A stretch of DNA of 64,000 bases from Euborellia annulipes (Eukaryota > Arthropoda > Insecta > Dermaptera > Anisolabididae), in contig JAKCPI010005217.1 of NCBI GenBank assembly GCA_023213315.1, forward strand, positions 21,504 to 85,503, read 5' to 3'. The first letter of the stretch is position 1; every line of letters begins with the position of its first letter. Shown piece after piece: positions 11,809 through 23,635 of the stretch. The notes under the pieces are model-generated. The model saw only the letters and a program-made list of their open reading frames with translations. It was not told the origin of the DNA and did no database searches. The position numbers and the translations under genes were made by a program.

Positions 11809-12998
11809 TCAGTTAACATAGGAAAGGCGCTAGCAGCCAAAAAAACTCTCCAATTATTGAAACGTTTCGGAATAATAACCTAATTGGAATAATGTCATCC
11901 TCAGACAGCAGTATAATATAAAAGAGATGTCAAATTATATAACTTCGGAGAGAAGTTGCTGTTAATAATAGAAATTCGGAAGAGCAAGAACAGGATGCAA
12001 AAAAAAATTATTCCGGAAGAAATTTATTTATACTTCTTCGTGGCGTCATTTCGACTTTTTCTTAGATGGGGAAGGGGCAAATATTTTTTTTTTTTTTTTT
12101 TAATTTACTTACAAATAAATATCTCAAATTTGGCCAATTTAATTACATTTTTTACATTTTATATACCCGTAGGTATATTTTGAAATATTTTATTTAGAAT
12201 AATATAAAATTTAAAAAAGATCTCAGGGGCCTCTGGTCCTTAAAGGGTTATAGATACTGTATTTTGGGCACAAATTTGTCATAATGTTTAATACACAAAT
12301 GACCGCACATATGTATATTTCTAAGGGGCGGCTGTTTAATATAACGCGAGAATCTATTCGAGAAAGATTATCGAGTTATAATTCTTCACATAGACCTACA
12401 TTGCATTAATGTATGTTTTAGTACGCTTTCAGCTTATCTATACGTGTTCATACACTCGAAAAATAGCTTTTTAATAATAACACAATAACAATAGTTTATG
12501 TACACAAAAAAATAGTTGGTCACCTTATAGATAAGGTCTGACATTATTAGGGGTAGACCTAGAGACTTTAAGAAGATGAAATCTAGGCTGGTGTCCTCTT
12601 TTATTCTTTGTATTATACGAGTGTTTATGTAAAACTACATTATAGTAGAAGACTCACTAGATATGCGGTTAATAGGGCCACCGTGAAGGTGGGGACAGCA
12701 GCCCTGGGGATCTGCCTTTGAAGTGCTTGGATATTTATTAAAATTAATAATTAAATTTTAATAAGAGGAGGAGTCGTTTTAAGACCCAACCCAGGTAAGC
12801 TTTGGGTGGTTCTGGGTAGTTTGTTATAAAAACAAAACATCAATTACCAATAATAATAAATTATGAGTTGTAGGGGTTTGAGTCAAATATAAGTGGGATT
12901 AATATTATATTGAATAAAACTTCAGAATTGAATGGGGTGGGAGATATATGTCAGTCAGACACTAAAAAAAATTGTAGATAGTAGACTAACACAAAATC
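10765..12998. other. AT-rich DNA with a (TA)n tract
   Basis: No gene is supported. A (TA)n microsatellite lies at 11757-11805. A decayed hammerhead-like motif on the - strand lies at 11861-11904 (CUGAGGA..CCGAAACGUUU). Confidence 0.5.
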
Positions 12999-13575
12999 AG
13001 GTCTATTCTCTAAGCAAAAACGTTAACTTTTAACATCTAAAATCAGCGTTAATACATTTTAACACCTTCTTCCCTCAAATTGCTATTCTGTAAGCAAAAA
13101 CTTTAACACCAAAGCGTTAACTTTTCAATAGTGTTAAAAATAAACGTCATGTCTAGGGGGTGCCTTTAAAAATTTAACGCCGTATTTAATGCATAAAAAT
13201 GGCGTCTTTAACCTAAAAAGTAAGGTCAAGATTTTGACAGCTTTGAGATAAAAGTGACATGTTAACTTCGCTGTTAAAATTTTATTTAGAGAATAGCATT
13301 TTTTAACGCTGGTATGTCAGTTAGGCCTACTAGATTAAGAATTTAACAAATCAAGTTAGTAATGAAAATGCGCGAGAGATTATCCAGGAGTGTAAAAATA
13401 CGAAGCAGAAAACATGGCTATCTTCATATGGATTGTTAACGTCTGGTGGTGAAAAATAAAATGTTAACGTCGGTGTTAAACTTTGTTTAGAGAATAACGC
13501 TTGTGTTATTACTTTACTTTTTAACGCCCAATTTATGATGTTAAATTTTAACGTCTGTTTTTATATAATAGACCT
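12999..13575. mobile_element. Unclassified TTAACG-rich element with short terminal inverted repeats
   Basis: The ends are AGGTCTATT and AATAGACCT. The interior is dense in GTTAAC/TTAACG words, with many short self-complementary pairs (TTTTAACG, CGTTAAAA, AGAGAATA, CTCTAAGC). About 577 bp, no ORF, no obvious target duplication. The superfamily is not assigned. Confidence 0.45.
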
Positions 13576-14489
13576 GAATAAGTGAGAGTTTCTTAAAACC
13601 AAATCCCCTTGTATATAGGCATCCACCTTGTCTAATATTGATGCTCCATATTCATAGTCAAGTGAGATGAGAAACCTTTGAATCAAAGTTACTTAATCAA
13701 TGTAATTTGAATAGACACCTATTGAATAAATATAAGGGTGAAAATTTAATTATATTAATAACCCGTGGTTTCTAAAACGAGATCATTCAAAAAGTTCAAA
13801 AAATAAATCTAATATATGGAGTGAGAAAACACGTACAAAAAAAGTTTTAGAAAGTCCTCACGCTTTTTTTTTTAGTAGCTACATATAAAAAAGCTGTACA
13901 TAATCAAATGACACTTTAAAGAGAATCTGAAAACGAGAGATATATAGAGGTGGAAAAGAAAAAGGATTCGAAAATGACATTTAAAAAAGTTTTTCTTTTT
14001 ATCTATAAATTTTATATTGGTTCTTTTATTCGCACCATATTAAAAAAAGATAGAGAAAAGAAATCTTGAAAATTTGACAACGCAACCTAATTTGTTGAAC
14101 TGTTTTGCATTTTCATTTAAAAACATGGATAAATTTATTTTCCTAATTTCAATTCAATGTTTTATCTATTGGAAATAACTAAATTTATTTTTCATCCCTA
14201 CAGTCATTGATATAAATTTCTAACTATCTCAATAGATGGTAAATATGGGGTTAATCTTGCAATTAGGGCCGGTTGCTTCCCTTCTAGTCAACCAGCAAAC
14301 TTATCGGACCGATGAAAAATCATCGTTATAGTAAACAAGGACATGCTTAATCTTAGAGTTAAAAAATGGGTTTTTTCACATATAAGTATATAGTTTTGTG
14401 AAGTTAGCAACATTATAAAAGCATCATTTTATAATTAAAATAATTAATTAAAGCTAATAAATTTAGAAGATGAAGTAAAAAAAGACTTT
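13576..14489. other. AT-rich DNA, no gene
   Basis: No feature could be supported. Confidence 0.5.
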
Positions 14490-14790
14490 TTTTCGGTCCT
14501 TTGTCGACGTTTCGGGGACTAAACGTCACCATTTTCAGGACAAGGGTGTTAAAGAATTCTTGTTAGATAAGTAAGAATGTTGGTATATTTTGGAACGCGT
14601 GGAGTTAATTCATTAACTCTGATGGTGGTTAAGCAGATTTACATGCAGATGAATTTCTATATTCCAAAATATATTCTTATTTAACTAACTACTGAAGGAG
14701 GCAGTGCTAAGAATTTTTTAACACCATTGTCCTAAAGATGGGTGACAAAAAATATACAGGATTTAAAAAAAAAATATGAAGCAACAAAGG
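14490..14790. repeat. Inverted repeat with hammerhead-like core
   Basis: The left part (TCGGTCCTTTGTCGACG .. AGGACAAGGGTGTTAAAG) is matched in reverse by TTTAACACCATTGTCC .. AACAAAGGAACA on the right. An inner pair (TATATTTTGGAA / TTCCAAAATATA) adds pairing. The left arm contains the ribozyme-like motif at 14501-14544; in the right arm it is degraded. Confidence 0.55.
14501..14544 (-). ncRNA. Hammerhead ribozyme-like motif
   Basis: CUGAAAA (one core change from CUGANGA), U, stem II GGUGAC/GUCCCC with one mismatch, GAAACGUC, and stem I of 5 bp (UUGUC/GACAA). The predicted cleavage site follows ACGUC. The core substitution would weaken it. Confidence 0.4.
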
Positions 14791-15411
14791 AACATTCCCA
14801 AAATAAGGACGAATTAAAAGAGAATTTTATCAAAGTTTGTCGGATTTCTAAAACATTTCTTTAGTACATTAAGCATTAATTAACCTATATTTCATTTTTT
14901 TTTTTAGTATAAATAATTATGATTTTAATTAAAATATTAAATTTATTAAAAACACACTTACTTTTAAAAATTAAATTTAAAAAAAAAATAAATAAATATT
15001 AAGAAAATTAATATTAAGATGAACTGAATTAAATTCATTAATGTGTTTTATTCTTTAAACTTCTTTATGAACAAATTAATAAAGAAGTTAACTTTGAAAA
15101 ATATAAGTAGCTTCCGATTTCGTAAAAAAAAAACACATTAAAATGAAATTGTATATTTTAGTTTATGTAGTCTAAATCTAAAAAAAATTTTTTTTTTTTT
15201 AGTTAAAAAAATAGTCGTAGTACCGGGAGAAGTTTTCAATTATGGCTTGTATTATAAAATAATAATAATAATTTAGAACTTATTAAAAATAAAATATGGC
15301 AATTGATCTATTTATTTTATCAGCATAACTGACAAATAAAAGGGAGGAGTATTTATAAAATTTTCTTTTTTTTATTAATTGATATCTGACAAATCATTTG
15401 AAACAAATAGG
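14791..15411. other. AT-rich DNA, no gene
   Basis: No feature could be supported. Confidence 0.5.
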
Positions 15412-15475
15412 GATGGGGTCTAAATGGCCTTAGTTGTCGAAAAAGATCTTAAAAAAAAAAAAAAAAATTGATATC
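15412..15475 (+). mobile_element. SINE 3'-module fragment
   Basis: GGGGTCTAAATGGCC, TTAGTTGTCGAAAAAG and a poly(A) run of about 18. It has the same 3' module as the main SINE family but a different upstream sequence. Confidence 0.55.
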
Positions 15476-15616
15476 TTTAAAAAAGAGGGAAGCAAAAAAA
15501 CCGAAATGTTAAAATAATCAGGGAATGCGCTATAATGTCCTAAAAAATCTACATAGGCCTAACAGAAGTAAAGTAGAAAATCTTTTTTTTTTTGCAATTA
15601 AATTTTATACGAAATG

Positions 15617-15775
15617 CCCTGGGGTTGTAGCTCAGAGCTATAAGTCGCGCCACATGTGTTAAGGAGCTCGAAGCTAAGGGTCGCTTCCCAAAAATGTTTC
15701 AAAATTAATTTATAAAAATGCGAGTTAAATAGCCTCAGACGCCGAAAAAATTCAAAAAACAAAAACTATTTGAGA
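15617..15775 (+). mobile_element. Decayed tRNA-headed SINE, second family
   Basis: The head GGGGTTGTAGCTCAGAGC is A-box-like and AGGGTCGCTTCCC is B-box-like, about 50 nt apart as in a tRNA. Then comes GCGAGTTAAATAGCC, TCAGACGCCGAAAAAA and an A-rich tail. The 3' module (TAAATRGCCTNAGNNGCCGA) matches the main SINE although the head differs. Confidence 0.5.
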
Positions 15776-15802
15776 CATTCTTTATTAAAAATTATTTTCT
15801 TG

Positions 15803-16056
15803 CGTAACTCGCGCCCGGGGCACAATTCCTTTTTAGTGCCCCCCCCCCCCTACTATTCGAAAACCATATAATATTATTTGCAAAATATACAAAATTATTA
15901 TATTACACTGGCACTAAATTTAAAATATATTTTCCAGAAATTAATTATAATAAAAAAAAAATTATCCAGCAATTTTTTTGTTTTGGCGCCCCTTTGTGAG
16001 TAGCGCCCGGGGTCCCCCGGCGCCCCCCCCCCCTTCGCTACGCCATTGCTCACTAT
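15803..16056. mobile_element. Degenerate hAT-like element
   Basis: The right end TTCGCTACGCCATTG preceded by a C-run matches the termini of the better hAT elements nearby. GCGCCCGGGG-type sequence occurs on both sides. The left terminus and the target duplication were not found. Confidence 0.3.
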
Positions 16057-16288
16057 GTGTGTGCGTGCGAATATGGAGATTTGAGCCGCTCACGTGCTTG
16101 TTTTAAAAATAAATAATTTTTTTCTTTTTTAAATAATATTCATATTAAATTATATTCGAAGTTGAAGAAAAGGGGTGAGGAATTTCGTTCCTGGCTGGGG
16201 CACCACACGTTTGCTTTTTTTTTGAGATTGTGGGAGAAGGGAGATTTTCAGCAAATTTGGATAATACAATCTAATTTTGCATTAAGGA

Positions 16289-16521
16289 CATAGGCGTAGC
16301 CAGGGGGAGGGGTTTGGAGGTTCAAACCCCCCCCATGGGACCCAAGCCATGTCTAGATATTTAATACAAATTATATTTCACATAGGGTAAGAGAAAGTAA
16401 AATATAATAATTTACTCTTAAAAAAAGAAACCAAAATGATTTATAAATACCCTAAAATAATCTTAAATTTTTGAAAAAAATTTCTTGATCCCCCCATCAA
16501 AAATTTCTGGCTACGCCAATG
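16289..16521. mobile_element. hAT-type MITE
   Basis: The ends CATAGGCGTAGCCAGG and CTGGCTACGCCAATG form a terminal inverted repeat. They are flanked by ATTAAGGA and ATTAAGAA, an 8-bp target duplication with one change. A G-run lies inside the left end and a C-run inside the right. 233 bp, no ORF. Confidence 0.8.
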
Positions 16522-17552
16522 ATTAAGAATATAAGAAAAGTTGAGAAACGCTCCTCCAATTGATAATTTTCTTGTTTGGTAATAAAATTACTATGGTTGA
16601 TGCTTTTAGAACGACTTAAATTTCATTTCAGTACCGAGCTAATAAATTTTTCACAATATTTTTGTAAAATAGTAACAAAAAAAAATGGGAAATTGAGAGT
16701 AAATTGAATTGAAAATAGCGCGACTATTTTGTAAAAAATTTCGCAACAAAAAAAAAAAAACCGGCATGTTATGTAAATGAGCTCTTGTCTCGGGGACGGA
16801 CATTTGATTAAAATAAAAAGTTCAATTGCCTATTTAATCAAAAAAAAAATTGTTTAATTTTATTTTTCTCTTAGTTATTTCTTCGTTTGTTTTTCTCCTT
16901 CTGTTTTTTTTTTTTTTTTTTTTTTTTTTAATTAAACATTCCTCTCTTGTTCCCAATATTAACAGGGCGGCATTGTAATCCGTATTGGATATGAGCTCAG
17001 AGGGCTTAAGCCAAAGGATTCTTGTTTTTCATTTAGCTTGATTTTTTCCTGACATTTTTCAAAAGGAACATTTAATTTTAGTTTTTATTCATTTTTTTTT
17101 TTTAAATAAAAACTTAACTCTTTTTTAAATAATTATATAATAATCATCATTCTTTAAAAATATTTTTTCTTCTCTTTAACGCACAAAAAAAAAGTACTTT
17201 ACATAAGTTATTACATTTTTTTTTTAAATTTAATTATTTTTTATGAAAAAATACTGTCTTTAGATAGGTAAGGGAAGAAAAATTAAGATAAGAAATTGTT
17301 TTGAAAAAGGGGAAAAGTTTTTAAAACAAGACTAAAGGTCAATATACCGTTGAATTCGAGCTGAGAGTTCTAGCTGGGTATATTTTTTTTTTCATTGTCT
17401 TTTAAAATTATTTAAATGTCTAGAAATTGAATAACACAAGAAGATTTGTGAATTTGTAGATACTCTACATGTAATGTTATTTGTTTTTGAAGGTAAGTTG
17501 GTGGTACCAAATAAAAAATTTGGGAATACTAAATTTTTATTTTAGGAAATTT
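16522..17552. other. AT-rich DNA, no gene
   Basis: Homopolymer-rich, including a T-run near 16905-16930. No feature could be supported. Confidence 0.5.
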
Positions 17553-17884
17553 TATTAATAAACGAATTTGATTTTCGGTGTAACTCTGGTATATTTGTAA
17601 AAATTACGACGTTTCAGCCACTCATTCTGTGGCCTTCTTCAGGTACAATTCAGCCAAGATTACAAAAGGTTGTTACATCTGTGACAATCTATGGGGTGCA
17701 TGTCGAGATGCGGCAGCCATCTTGTTTTTTCTCAACTAATTCAAATGAGATTGTCACAGTTGCAACATCCTTTGTAATCTTAGCTGAATTGTACTTGAAG
17801 AAGACCACAGAATAAATGGCAGAAACGTTGTAATTTTTACAAATAAAGCACTGTTAAACCGAAAATCAAATTTGTTTATTAATG
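17553..17884. repeat. Inverted repeat with hammerhead-like cores on both arms
   Basis: The arms extend about 120 bp. The left begins with AAACGAATTTGATTTTCGG; the right ends with its near complement. Ribozyme-like cores lie at 17602-17648 (-) and, decayed, 17794-17830 (+). The centre around 17700 is non-repeated. The same family occurs at 23440-23600 and, in part, 32585-32690. Confidence 0.65.
17602..17648 (-). ncRNA. Hammerhead ribozyme-like motif
   Basis: CUGAAGA, then AG, stem II GCCAC/GUGGC with loop AGAAUGA, a single U, GAAACGUC. Stem I is short (GUAC with GUAA, 3 bp plus weak extension). Core and cleavage triplet are intact but stem I looks weak. Confidence 0.45.
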
Positions 17885-18487
17885 ATAACAATTGTGAAAG
17901 CCTAAACTCCAGAATTAGGAAACTTTACTTATTAAAAAAAGAAAATTTATATTTTTTTAATACATTAGATAAACCCATTTATTTGAATATATGCCTCAGA
18001 GATTATTTGTTTAATGATTTTTGTTCATATTATTGTAATTTCAGGTTATCAGTTGATTTTTTTATCTTTTGTAATTATTAATCAATTTTTTGTTATATTA
18101 TCTTTGATAAAAAAAGAACATATTCATAATTTGACAGGCTCTAGATTTATTGTAAGTACTGATTATGCTCAATATTGATTCTATCTATTATTAGTAAGAT
18201 TATTTTAATTGAAAAAGAATTAATTATTTCATTGCTAAAAACAAGACTATATAGAAAACACTCTGTCACTTTTAAAGATTTTTTTAATATTTTAGAGAGC
18301 AACCATTCGTTAAGGGATGTAAATAATATAACCTTAGTATCTGAAATGTTCAGTACGCCCTGTACATGTATAATAATATTACTACTTCTTGCTAAAATAA
18401 TTTAATGAAAACGAATGGCTGTTGCTAACCACAATAAATTAAAGTTAAAATTAATCTTCAGTTCTTTTTCCAAACCTCACTAACTTC
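17885..18487 (+). other. Possible decayed retroelement coding remnant
   Basis: Just downstream of the inverted repeat, two open stretches (17872-18081 and 18175-18405) read lysine/isoleucine-rich peptides such as NNCESLNSRIRKLYLL. They are separated by stops. The start (GATAACAATTGTGAAAGCC) also follows the related inverted repeat near 23585, so it belongs to the element. A Penelope-like ORF start is conceivable, but no reverse transcriptase or GIY-YIG motif is visible. Confidence 0.2.
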
Positions 18488-18960
18488 CAGGGCCGGCGCA
18501 AGCTATTCTGCCGCCCTAGGCAAGATATTTTTTTTGCGCCCTCCCCCCCAAAAAAACTTTAAAAATTTAATTTGCCGCCCCCTCCTTAAAATTTTCCCCG
18601 ATCTCAAAAATTTTTCTGCGAAAATTTTTTTTTTTTTTGCAGAACCAAAATTTTTTCCCGTGTGCCGACCGCGGAACCAAAATTTTTTTTAGAGACGCTA
18701 AATTTTTGCCGCCGCCGGGACCGAAATTTTTTCCCGTGTGCCGCCCGCGGAACATAAATTTTTTCCGCCCGTAAAAATATTTTACCTTTTTTTAGAGACG
18801 CTAAATTTTTGCCGCCCCGGGACCGAAATTTTTTCCGTGTGCCGCCCGCGGAACCAAAATTTTTTTCGGGTGCCGCTTGCGGAACCAAAATTTTTTTTAT
18901 TTTTCCCTTTTTGCCACCCTAGGCGGCCGCCTAGTTTGCCTAGTGGACGCGCCGCCACTG
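18488..18960. mobile_element. hAT-type element with internal repeats
   Basis: The left end CAGGGCCGGCGC and right end GCGCCGCCACTG form an imperfect terminal inverted repeat. Both are flanked by the exact 8-bp duplication CTAACTTC (18480-18487 and 18961-18968). Inside, a CCGCGGAACCAAAATTTTTT-like unit recurs at irregular 40-60 bp spacing. 473 bp. Open frames across it are repeat artefacts. Confidence 0.88.
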
Positions 18961-18968
18961 CTAACTTC

Positions 18969-20034
18969 TTTTTTAAATTAACAAATAAAATAAAATTAAT
19001 TTATTGTAATCTTTATAATAAAACTAATTTATAAATTTGGATCAACAAAATTACTTTTCGTTTTGTTAAAATCGAATATTTGATTAATAGGGGAGAGAGT
19101 GACGAAATTTGTTTTGTAGGAGAGGCAGTGACGCATTCAAGAAGGGAGAGTAATGAGATAATATAGCTCAGAATTCAAATTAGTATAAAAAAAAGTTTTG
19201 TAAGATTAAAATTATAAATCTCTTAAAGAGGGAAGGGGATAAAAGAGCCTATAAGAACAGTAATCTAGTGGTACTTGAATAGGATTTTAGGGTACTAAAA
19301 ATAAACAAAGCAAGATATAACAGTTATATTATTAAAAAAAAAAATAAAAGTAAATATAAATGATATAATTTGGTGCTAAAAAGGGGTTCGGAATTGATTG
19401 TATCCTTAATTTGGATTCGTTTTAACAAAGTTAATTAATTAATTATTGAGTAAAAAATATATAAAAAGATAGAAGAAAGGTACTTTATACATATAGGGAG
19501 AAAGATTAAGAATATTTAGGTCCAGAGGTTTAATAAAGTCGTCGCTAGCATATGAATTGAATCCGATTTTGTAATTTTGAATGCATATCACTTTTCATAT
19601 TCTACAAACTACAAAATATAGTTTGTAGAATATTCAAAAATGTTAATGAAATTTAATTTTAAATGAAGTCCAATAGTATATTTTGCTTACAGAAAATAAA
19701 CCCAAATAAATAAATAAATAAAAAAGGTGTCACTAACATAATCTAAAGTTATAGTACTCTCAGAAAAAATCAAAAGTTAATTCAATTTGTCTAAAATTTA
19801 ATGCATAAATTCGATTCTTTTTGCTTGCTGCAGTCTCATTAATGAATTTTTCGGTCAATTGTTCCACTCTAAAGCCTGAGCAGTAGTTAATTATCATTAA
19901 AAATTAACATTTACCCGACTAGAATTTTTTGTAAGGGCCCGACAAGGACCTTATTAGGTTAACCCCGTAACCTGGTAAGGTATAGGTCAGGATAGCCTGG
20001 CGAGGAACTGATAAGGATGTAACCAAGGTGACTC
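18969..20034. other. AT-rich DNA, no gene
   Basis: Only a short palindrome (TATTCTACAAACTA / TAGTTTGTAGAATA) near 19596-19640 was noticed. Confidence 0.5.
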
Positions 20035-20265
20035 ATGTGGTCCTTATTAGGATTATTTTATATGGTCCTGATCAGGATTACCTTATATGGTTCTGATCAG
20101 GATTGCCTTATATGGTTCTGATCAGGATTGTCTTACATGGTTCTGATCAGGATTGCCTTGTATGGTTCTGATCAGGATTGTCTTACATGGTACTGGTCAG
20201 GTTTTCCATATATGGTTTTGGTCAGGATTGCTACATGTGGCCCTGACCTGGATTACCTTATATAA
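20035..20265. repeat. 28-bp tandem array
   Basis: About eight units of a 28-bp repeat with core GGTTCTGATCAGGATTG and spacer CCTTATATGG. The flanking units are more diverged. Each unit contains a near-palindrome around TGATCA. Open frames through it are artefacts. Confidence 0.85.
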
Positions 20266-21343
20266 TAATCCCCAACTGGTTTGCATGAGAATAAGAGGTT
20301 TGAATATAAGAGTCAACAATACTTTAGTCAACATTACTTTAGAATGCATATATGCATTCTTGGATCGCTTTAGTAGGTCAACCAATCGAATAAATATTTA
20401 ATGGGTTGGGTTCCCTACTTTCCAGCAAGCATAAAAGAATAAATCTATATCCGACCATACTTCTTCTGATCTAATATAAAGGTATTATTAGATCAGAAGA
20501 AACTACAAAATTATATTTCAATCCTTGAAAAAAAAAAATGAAGTTTACAAAAGACTTAGAAAAACGTATAAAAAATGTATAAATAAATTTAAACTTTCCT
20601 TATGATTTTTAATGCTTCCTGTAAATTAATTATAAAACAAATTTAAATTAATTCCCTATAGTTGAATTGTTTTTTAGATCTGAATGTAGTCTGTTGATCA
20701 TAATAAAAAAAAAAGCATTAGAATTTGAATGTTTAATAGAACCAGGTTTTTATTTTGTTGTTCCATTTTTTTTTTATAATTTTAGAAATAAATCGAAATT
20801 GGATTCGAAATCCCCATTTGCACGTTTGCCTGTCTCAATACTTTGTCAACAAGAGAATGAATGATGATTTTTCTTTTCTTTTTAATGTTCCTTAACTTAG
20901 TTAAAAGAAATCAAGCTAATTTACAAGAAATCTTTGTCTTATGCCTCAGTTATTTATTTAACAACAACCAAAAAAAAAAATATTTTCCACAGTCGAAGTT
21001 TGCTCTTATCTAAAAAAAAAAAAAGAAGAGATTTTTGTGTAGATGTTTTAGAAACCCCTGTGATTTCACCTTCTCTATTTTACTAGCGATATTGTTTTTT
21101 TGCACATTATTAGTAACTAGCAAGTAATTTTAATGGAGATATTATTCAAATGATTGTTTTAAAGTTTATCCTGTAGTAGTATATAGAGTGTGTTTTTTTT
21201 AGATCAAGTCACAACAAAGAATAAATTTTCTTTACAAGGATATACGTACATAGAGCTACGATTATTTTTATTTCCCAAAATATTTACACAGGCGATAATC
21301 TAATATTTCTCAGGAAAAAAAGATTATATCAAATTTTCTTTTT
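20266..21343. other. AT-rich DNA, no gene
   Basis: A short inverted repeat (TTCTTCTGATCTAATA / ATTAGATCAGAAGAA) lies at about 20461-20506. No coding feature is supported. Confidence 0.5.
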
Positions 21344-21643
21344 GAAGGAAAAACAGGTTTTCTCATATTTTTTGTTCCAGAAGGTCAGGCAAAGTGAAAA
21401 AATAATTCTATATTGTAGAAAAATTATTGTCGGAGATATTTTAATAGCACGACGACTGAATTGGAAATTTTAGTTTCTTACCAGACCTGATGATGGCCAG
21501 ATTATTGACCGAATCTTTAAAATTTCCAATTCGGTCGTCGTGTCATTAAAAAATCGTCGACAAGAATTTTTCTACAAAATTATTTTTTCTTTTTGTACGA
21601 CTATCTGCAACAAAAAATTTGAGAAAACCTGTTTTTCCTTCAA
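21344..21643. repeat. Inverted repeat with central hammerhead-like motif
   Basis: The outer arms GAAGGAAAAACAGGTTTT and AAAACCTGTTTTTCCTTC pair. Inner arms (CACGACGACTGAATTGGAAA and its complement) also pair. Between them, 21487-21515 reads CUGAUGA, U, GGCC..GACC, GAAUC. GAAA is changed to GAAU, so a ribozyme is doubtful. About 300 bp. Confidence 0.6.
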
Positions 21644-22007
21644 ATCTAACAGGGTCTCCTCTCCCTACAATTATAAAATTTTCGGCTAATAATTTGAACC
21701 TAATTCGAATATATTAATAAATGCAATTTAATTAAATTACACTTCAAAGTACAAAAAAATAAACTTATAAAATTAAATTTGCTCTAGTCTTAGATAATGA
21801 CTATATCAAGCAGGGCCGCCGAGAGTCTTCCCTTCAGAAGAAAAAAATATTTTTTTTTCATGACCCAATAAGAACTATTCAAAAGGGTCCAAAAGAATCG
21901 AAAAAGATCACTGTAAGCTAAAAAAATGGAACATTTAAAAAAGAAAAAAACAATTGTACGACCAAGATGTATGGCCTTGAAGACAAACATTAAATAAATA
22001 AAAAAAA

Positions 22008-22012
22008 AAAAA

Positions 22013-22045
<33 letters not shown>
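22008..22045. repeat. (AAT)n microsatellite
   Basis: A run of about 11 AAT triplets following an A-run. Confidence 0.85.
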
Positions 22046-22046
<1 letters not shown>

Positions 22047-22065
22047 GAACAAATAGCAATTGAAA

Positions 22066-22125
22066 TAAATAGGGGCGCGATTTAAATAGCCTTAGATGCC
22101 GACAAAGAACTTAAACGAAAAAATA
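22066..22125 (+). mobile_element. SINE 3'-module fragment
   Basis: AAATAGGGGCGCGATT, TAAATAGCCTTAGATGCC, GACAAAGAACTTAA, A-rich end. The head is absent. Confidence 0.5.
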
Positions 22126-22322
22126 ATATTAAGCTGCTGATTCTATTATTGCAATAATTAATGGTAGGGTTATGAGTGCGGAAACAGCTCTGCCAACTGC
22201 CAAAATAAACTTAATAAAAATAGATCAATCAATAGAATTTTTTCTAAATAATTCCCTGCGGGTCTGACCCGAATATCATTGTACGAGAATTTCAAAAATC
22301 GAGAGTCCGCCGAAACCCCACC

Positions 22323-22858
22323 CAGAGGCGTACCGAGGCAGTTGGGGGCCTGGGGCGGAACTAGAAGAGGGGGCCTTATATTGAATTTTTTTTTTTTTTT
22401 GGGGGGGGGGGTGCTCATCTTTAAATATCCCTCTCCTCCATACACAAAAATATTTTTAAAATACCGTATATCCCTGAACCCCAAGGGGTAATTTTCATTA
22501 AATTTTCTTTTTTTTATCTAAATGTTCCCATTTTTACTTGAGCCCCAAGGGCCCCAGGGCCTCTCAAAGGGAAATTTTCATTAAATTTTGTTTTTACTTG
22601 AGCCCTGAGGGCCCCGGGGCCTCTCAAAGAGAAATTTTTATTAAATTTTGTTTTTACTTGAGCCCTGAGGGCCCCGGGGCCTCTCAAAGAGAAATTTTTA
22701 TTAAATTTTGTTTTTACTTGAGCCCTGAGGGCCCCGGAGCCTTTCAAAGGGAAATTTTCATTAAATTTTTTTTTTTTTTTATAAATATATGGGGGCCTAT
22801 GCCGGCTCGGAGCCTGGGGGCGGACCGCCCCCCTCGCCCCCCCCCCGGTACGCCACTG
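22323..22858. mobile_element. hAT-type element carrying a 60-bp tandem repeat
   Basis: The ends CAGAGGCGTACCG and CGGTACGCCACTG are inverted repeats. They are flanked by the exact 8-bp duplication ACCCCACC (22315-22322 and 22859-22866). A G-run follows the left part and C-runs precede the right end. 536 bp. The interior holds four 60-bp tandem units. Confidence 0.9.
22530..22768. repeat. 4 x 60-bp tandem repeat inside the hAT element
   Basis: Units start near 22534, 22594, 22654 and 22714, each with TTTTACTTGAGCCC, GGGCCCCGGGGCC and TCAAAGAGAAATT. The period is divisible by three, so it stays open in several frames and mimics a 20-residue protein repeat on both strands. I do not consider it coding. 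Confidence 0.9.
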
Positions 22859-22866
22859 ACCCCACC

Positions 22867-23439
22867 GGAACTCAACTACTTTCTTACAAAATCATTATTA
22901 TCAATTTGTCTTCTTCTAATTATTTCCAATTAAAGAATAATCAGCCCCAAATGTGACTTGATCTAAAAATATTGATTGATAACAAATTTCATGCTTGCAT
23001 ATAAAAAGATGGAAGAATTTGTTTATAGGTATTTTAGATTCGCCTTAAAAAGAATGAATATTTCTTATCAAAATTTGAATATTAAATCATAATTTAATAA
23101 ATCATATAAATTTTATGAATGTCGAAACTAAAAACGAATGAATGTCGATGTCGATGAGATTAGTAAAATTTTGTTTATGATAAGTATTGTTAAAAAAAAA
23201 CTAAATAATTGAAAATATTTTAAATTCAATCTAATTAATAGACTATATATTTATATGAGAGAAAGTATAGTAATAAGATCCATATACCTATTTCTACAAA
23301 AGTTTTGTCATAGGAATCTACGCCATTAAAAGGCATAGTCTAATTAAAATTACGCTAGGGTCAGATTAATTAGAAATTACTGGCTTATGATATTATGATA
23401 ACATATTAATCTCTATTTTATTGCCTTTAAAGAAGTTAA
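22867..23439. other. AT-rich DNA, no gene
   Basis: No feature could be supported. Confidence 0.5.
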
Positions 23440-23600
23440 CGAATTTGAATTTCGGTTCAACTGTGGTTTATTTGTAAAAATTACAACGTTTCAGCCTGTG
23501 GCCTTCTTCAGGTGCAATCCAGTTAAACGTTGTAATTTTTACAAATAAACTACAGTTGAATCGAAAATCAAATTCGTTTATTAATAATAACAACTGTGAA
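23440..23600. repeat. Short inverted repeat with hammerhead-like core
   Basis: The arms TTATTTGTAAAAATTACAA and its complement flank a - strand motif at 23485-23511 (CUGAAGA, AG, GCC..GGC, GAAACGUU). It is a deletion derivative of the 17553-17884 family, with the same flanking ends. Confidence 0.6.
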
Positions 23601-23635
23601 AGCCTAAAACTCTAAAAAGTTAACTACCTACACAG

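Noticed and set aside
18567..19034. Open frames on both strands with PRAAHGKKF-type repeats
   Set aside because: Internal repeats of the hAT element 18488-18960.
20035..20265. CRISPR-like array
   Set aside because: Spacers are not unique and the setting is an animal genome; it is an ordinary tandem repeat.
21487..21515. Functional hammerhead in the loop of the 21344-21643 inverted repeat
   Set aside because: CUGAUGA and stem II are present, but GAAA reads GAAU and no cleavage triplet follows.
22514..22933. 131-residue frame with a 20-residue repeat, and a mirror frame on the other strand
   Set aside because: Produced by the 60-bp tandem repeat inside a hAT element with defined ends and target duplication.
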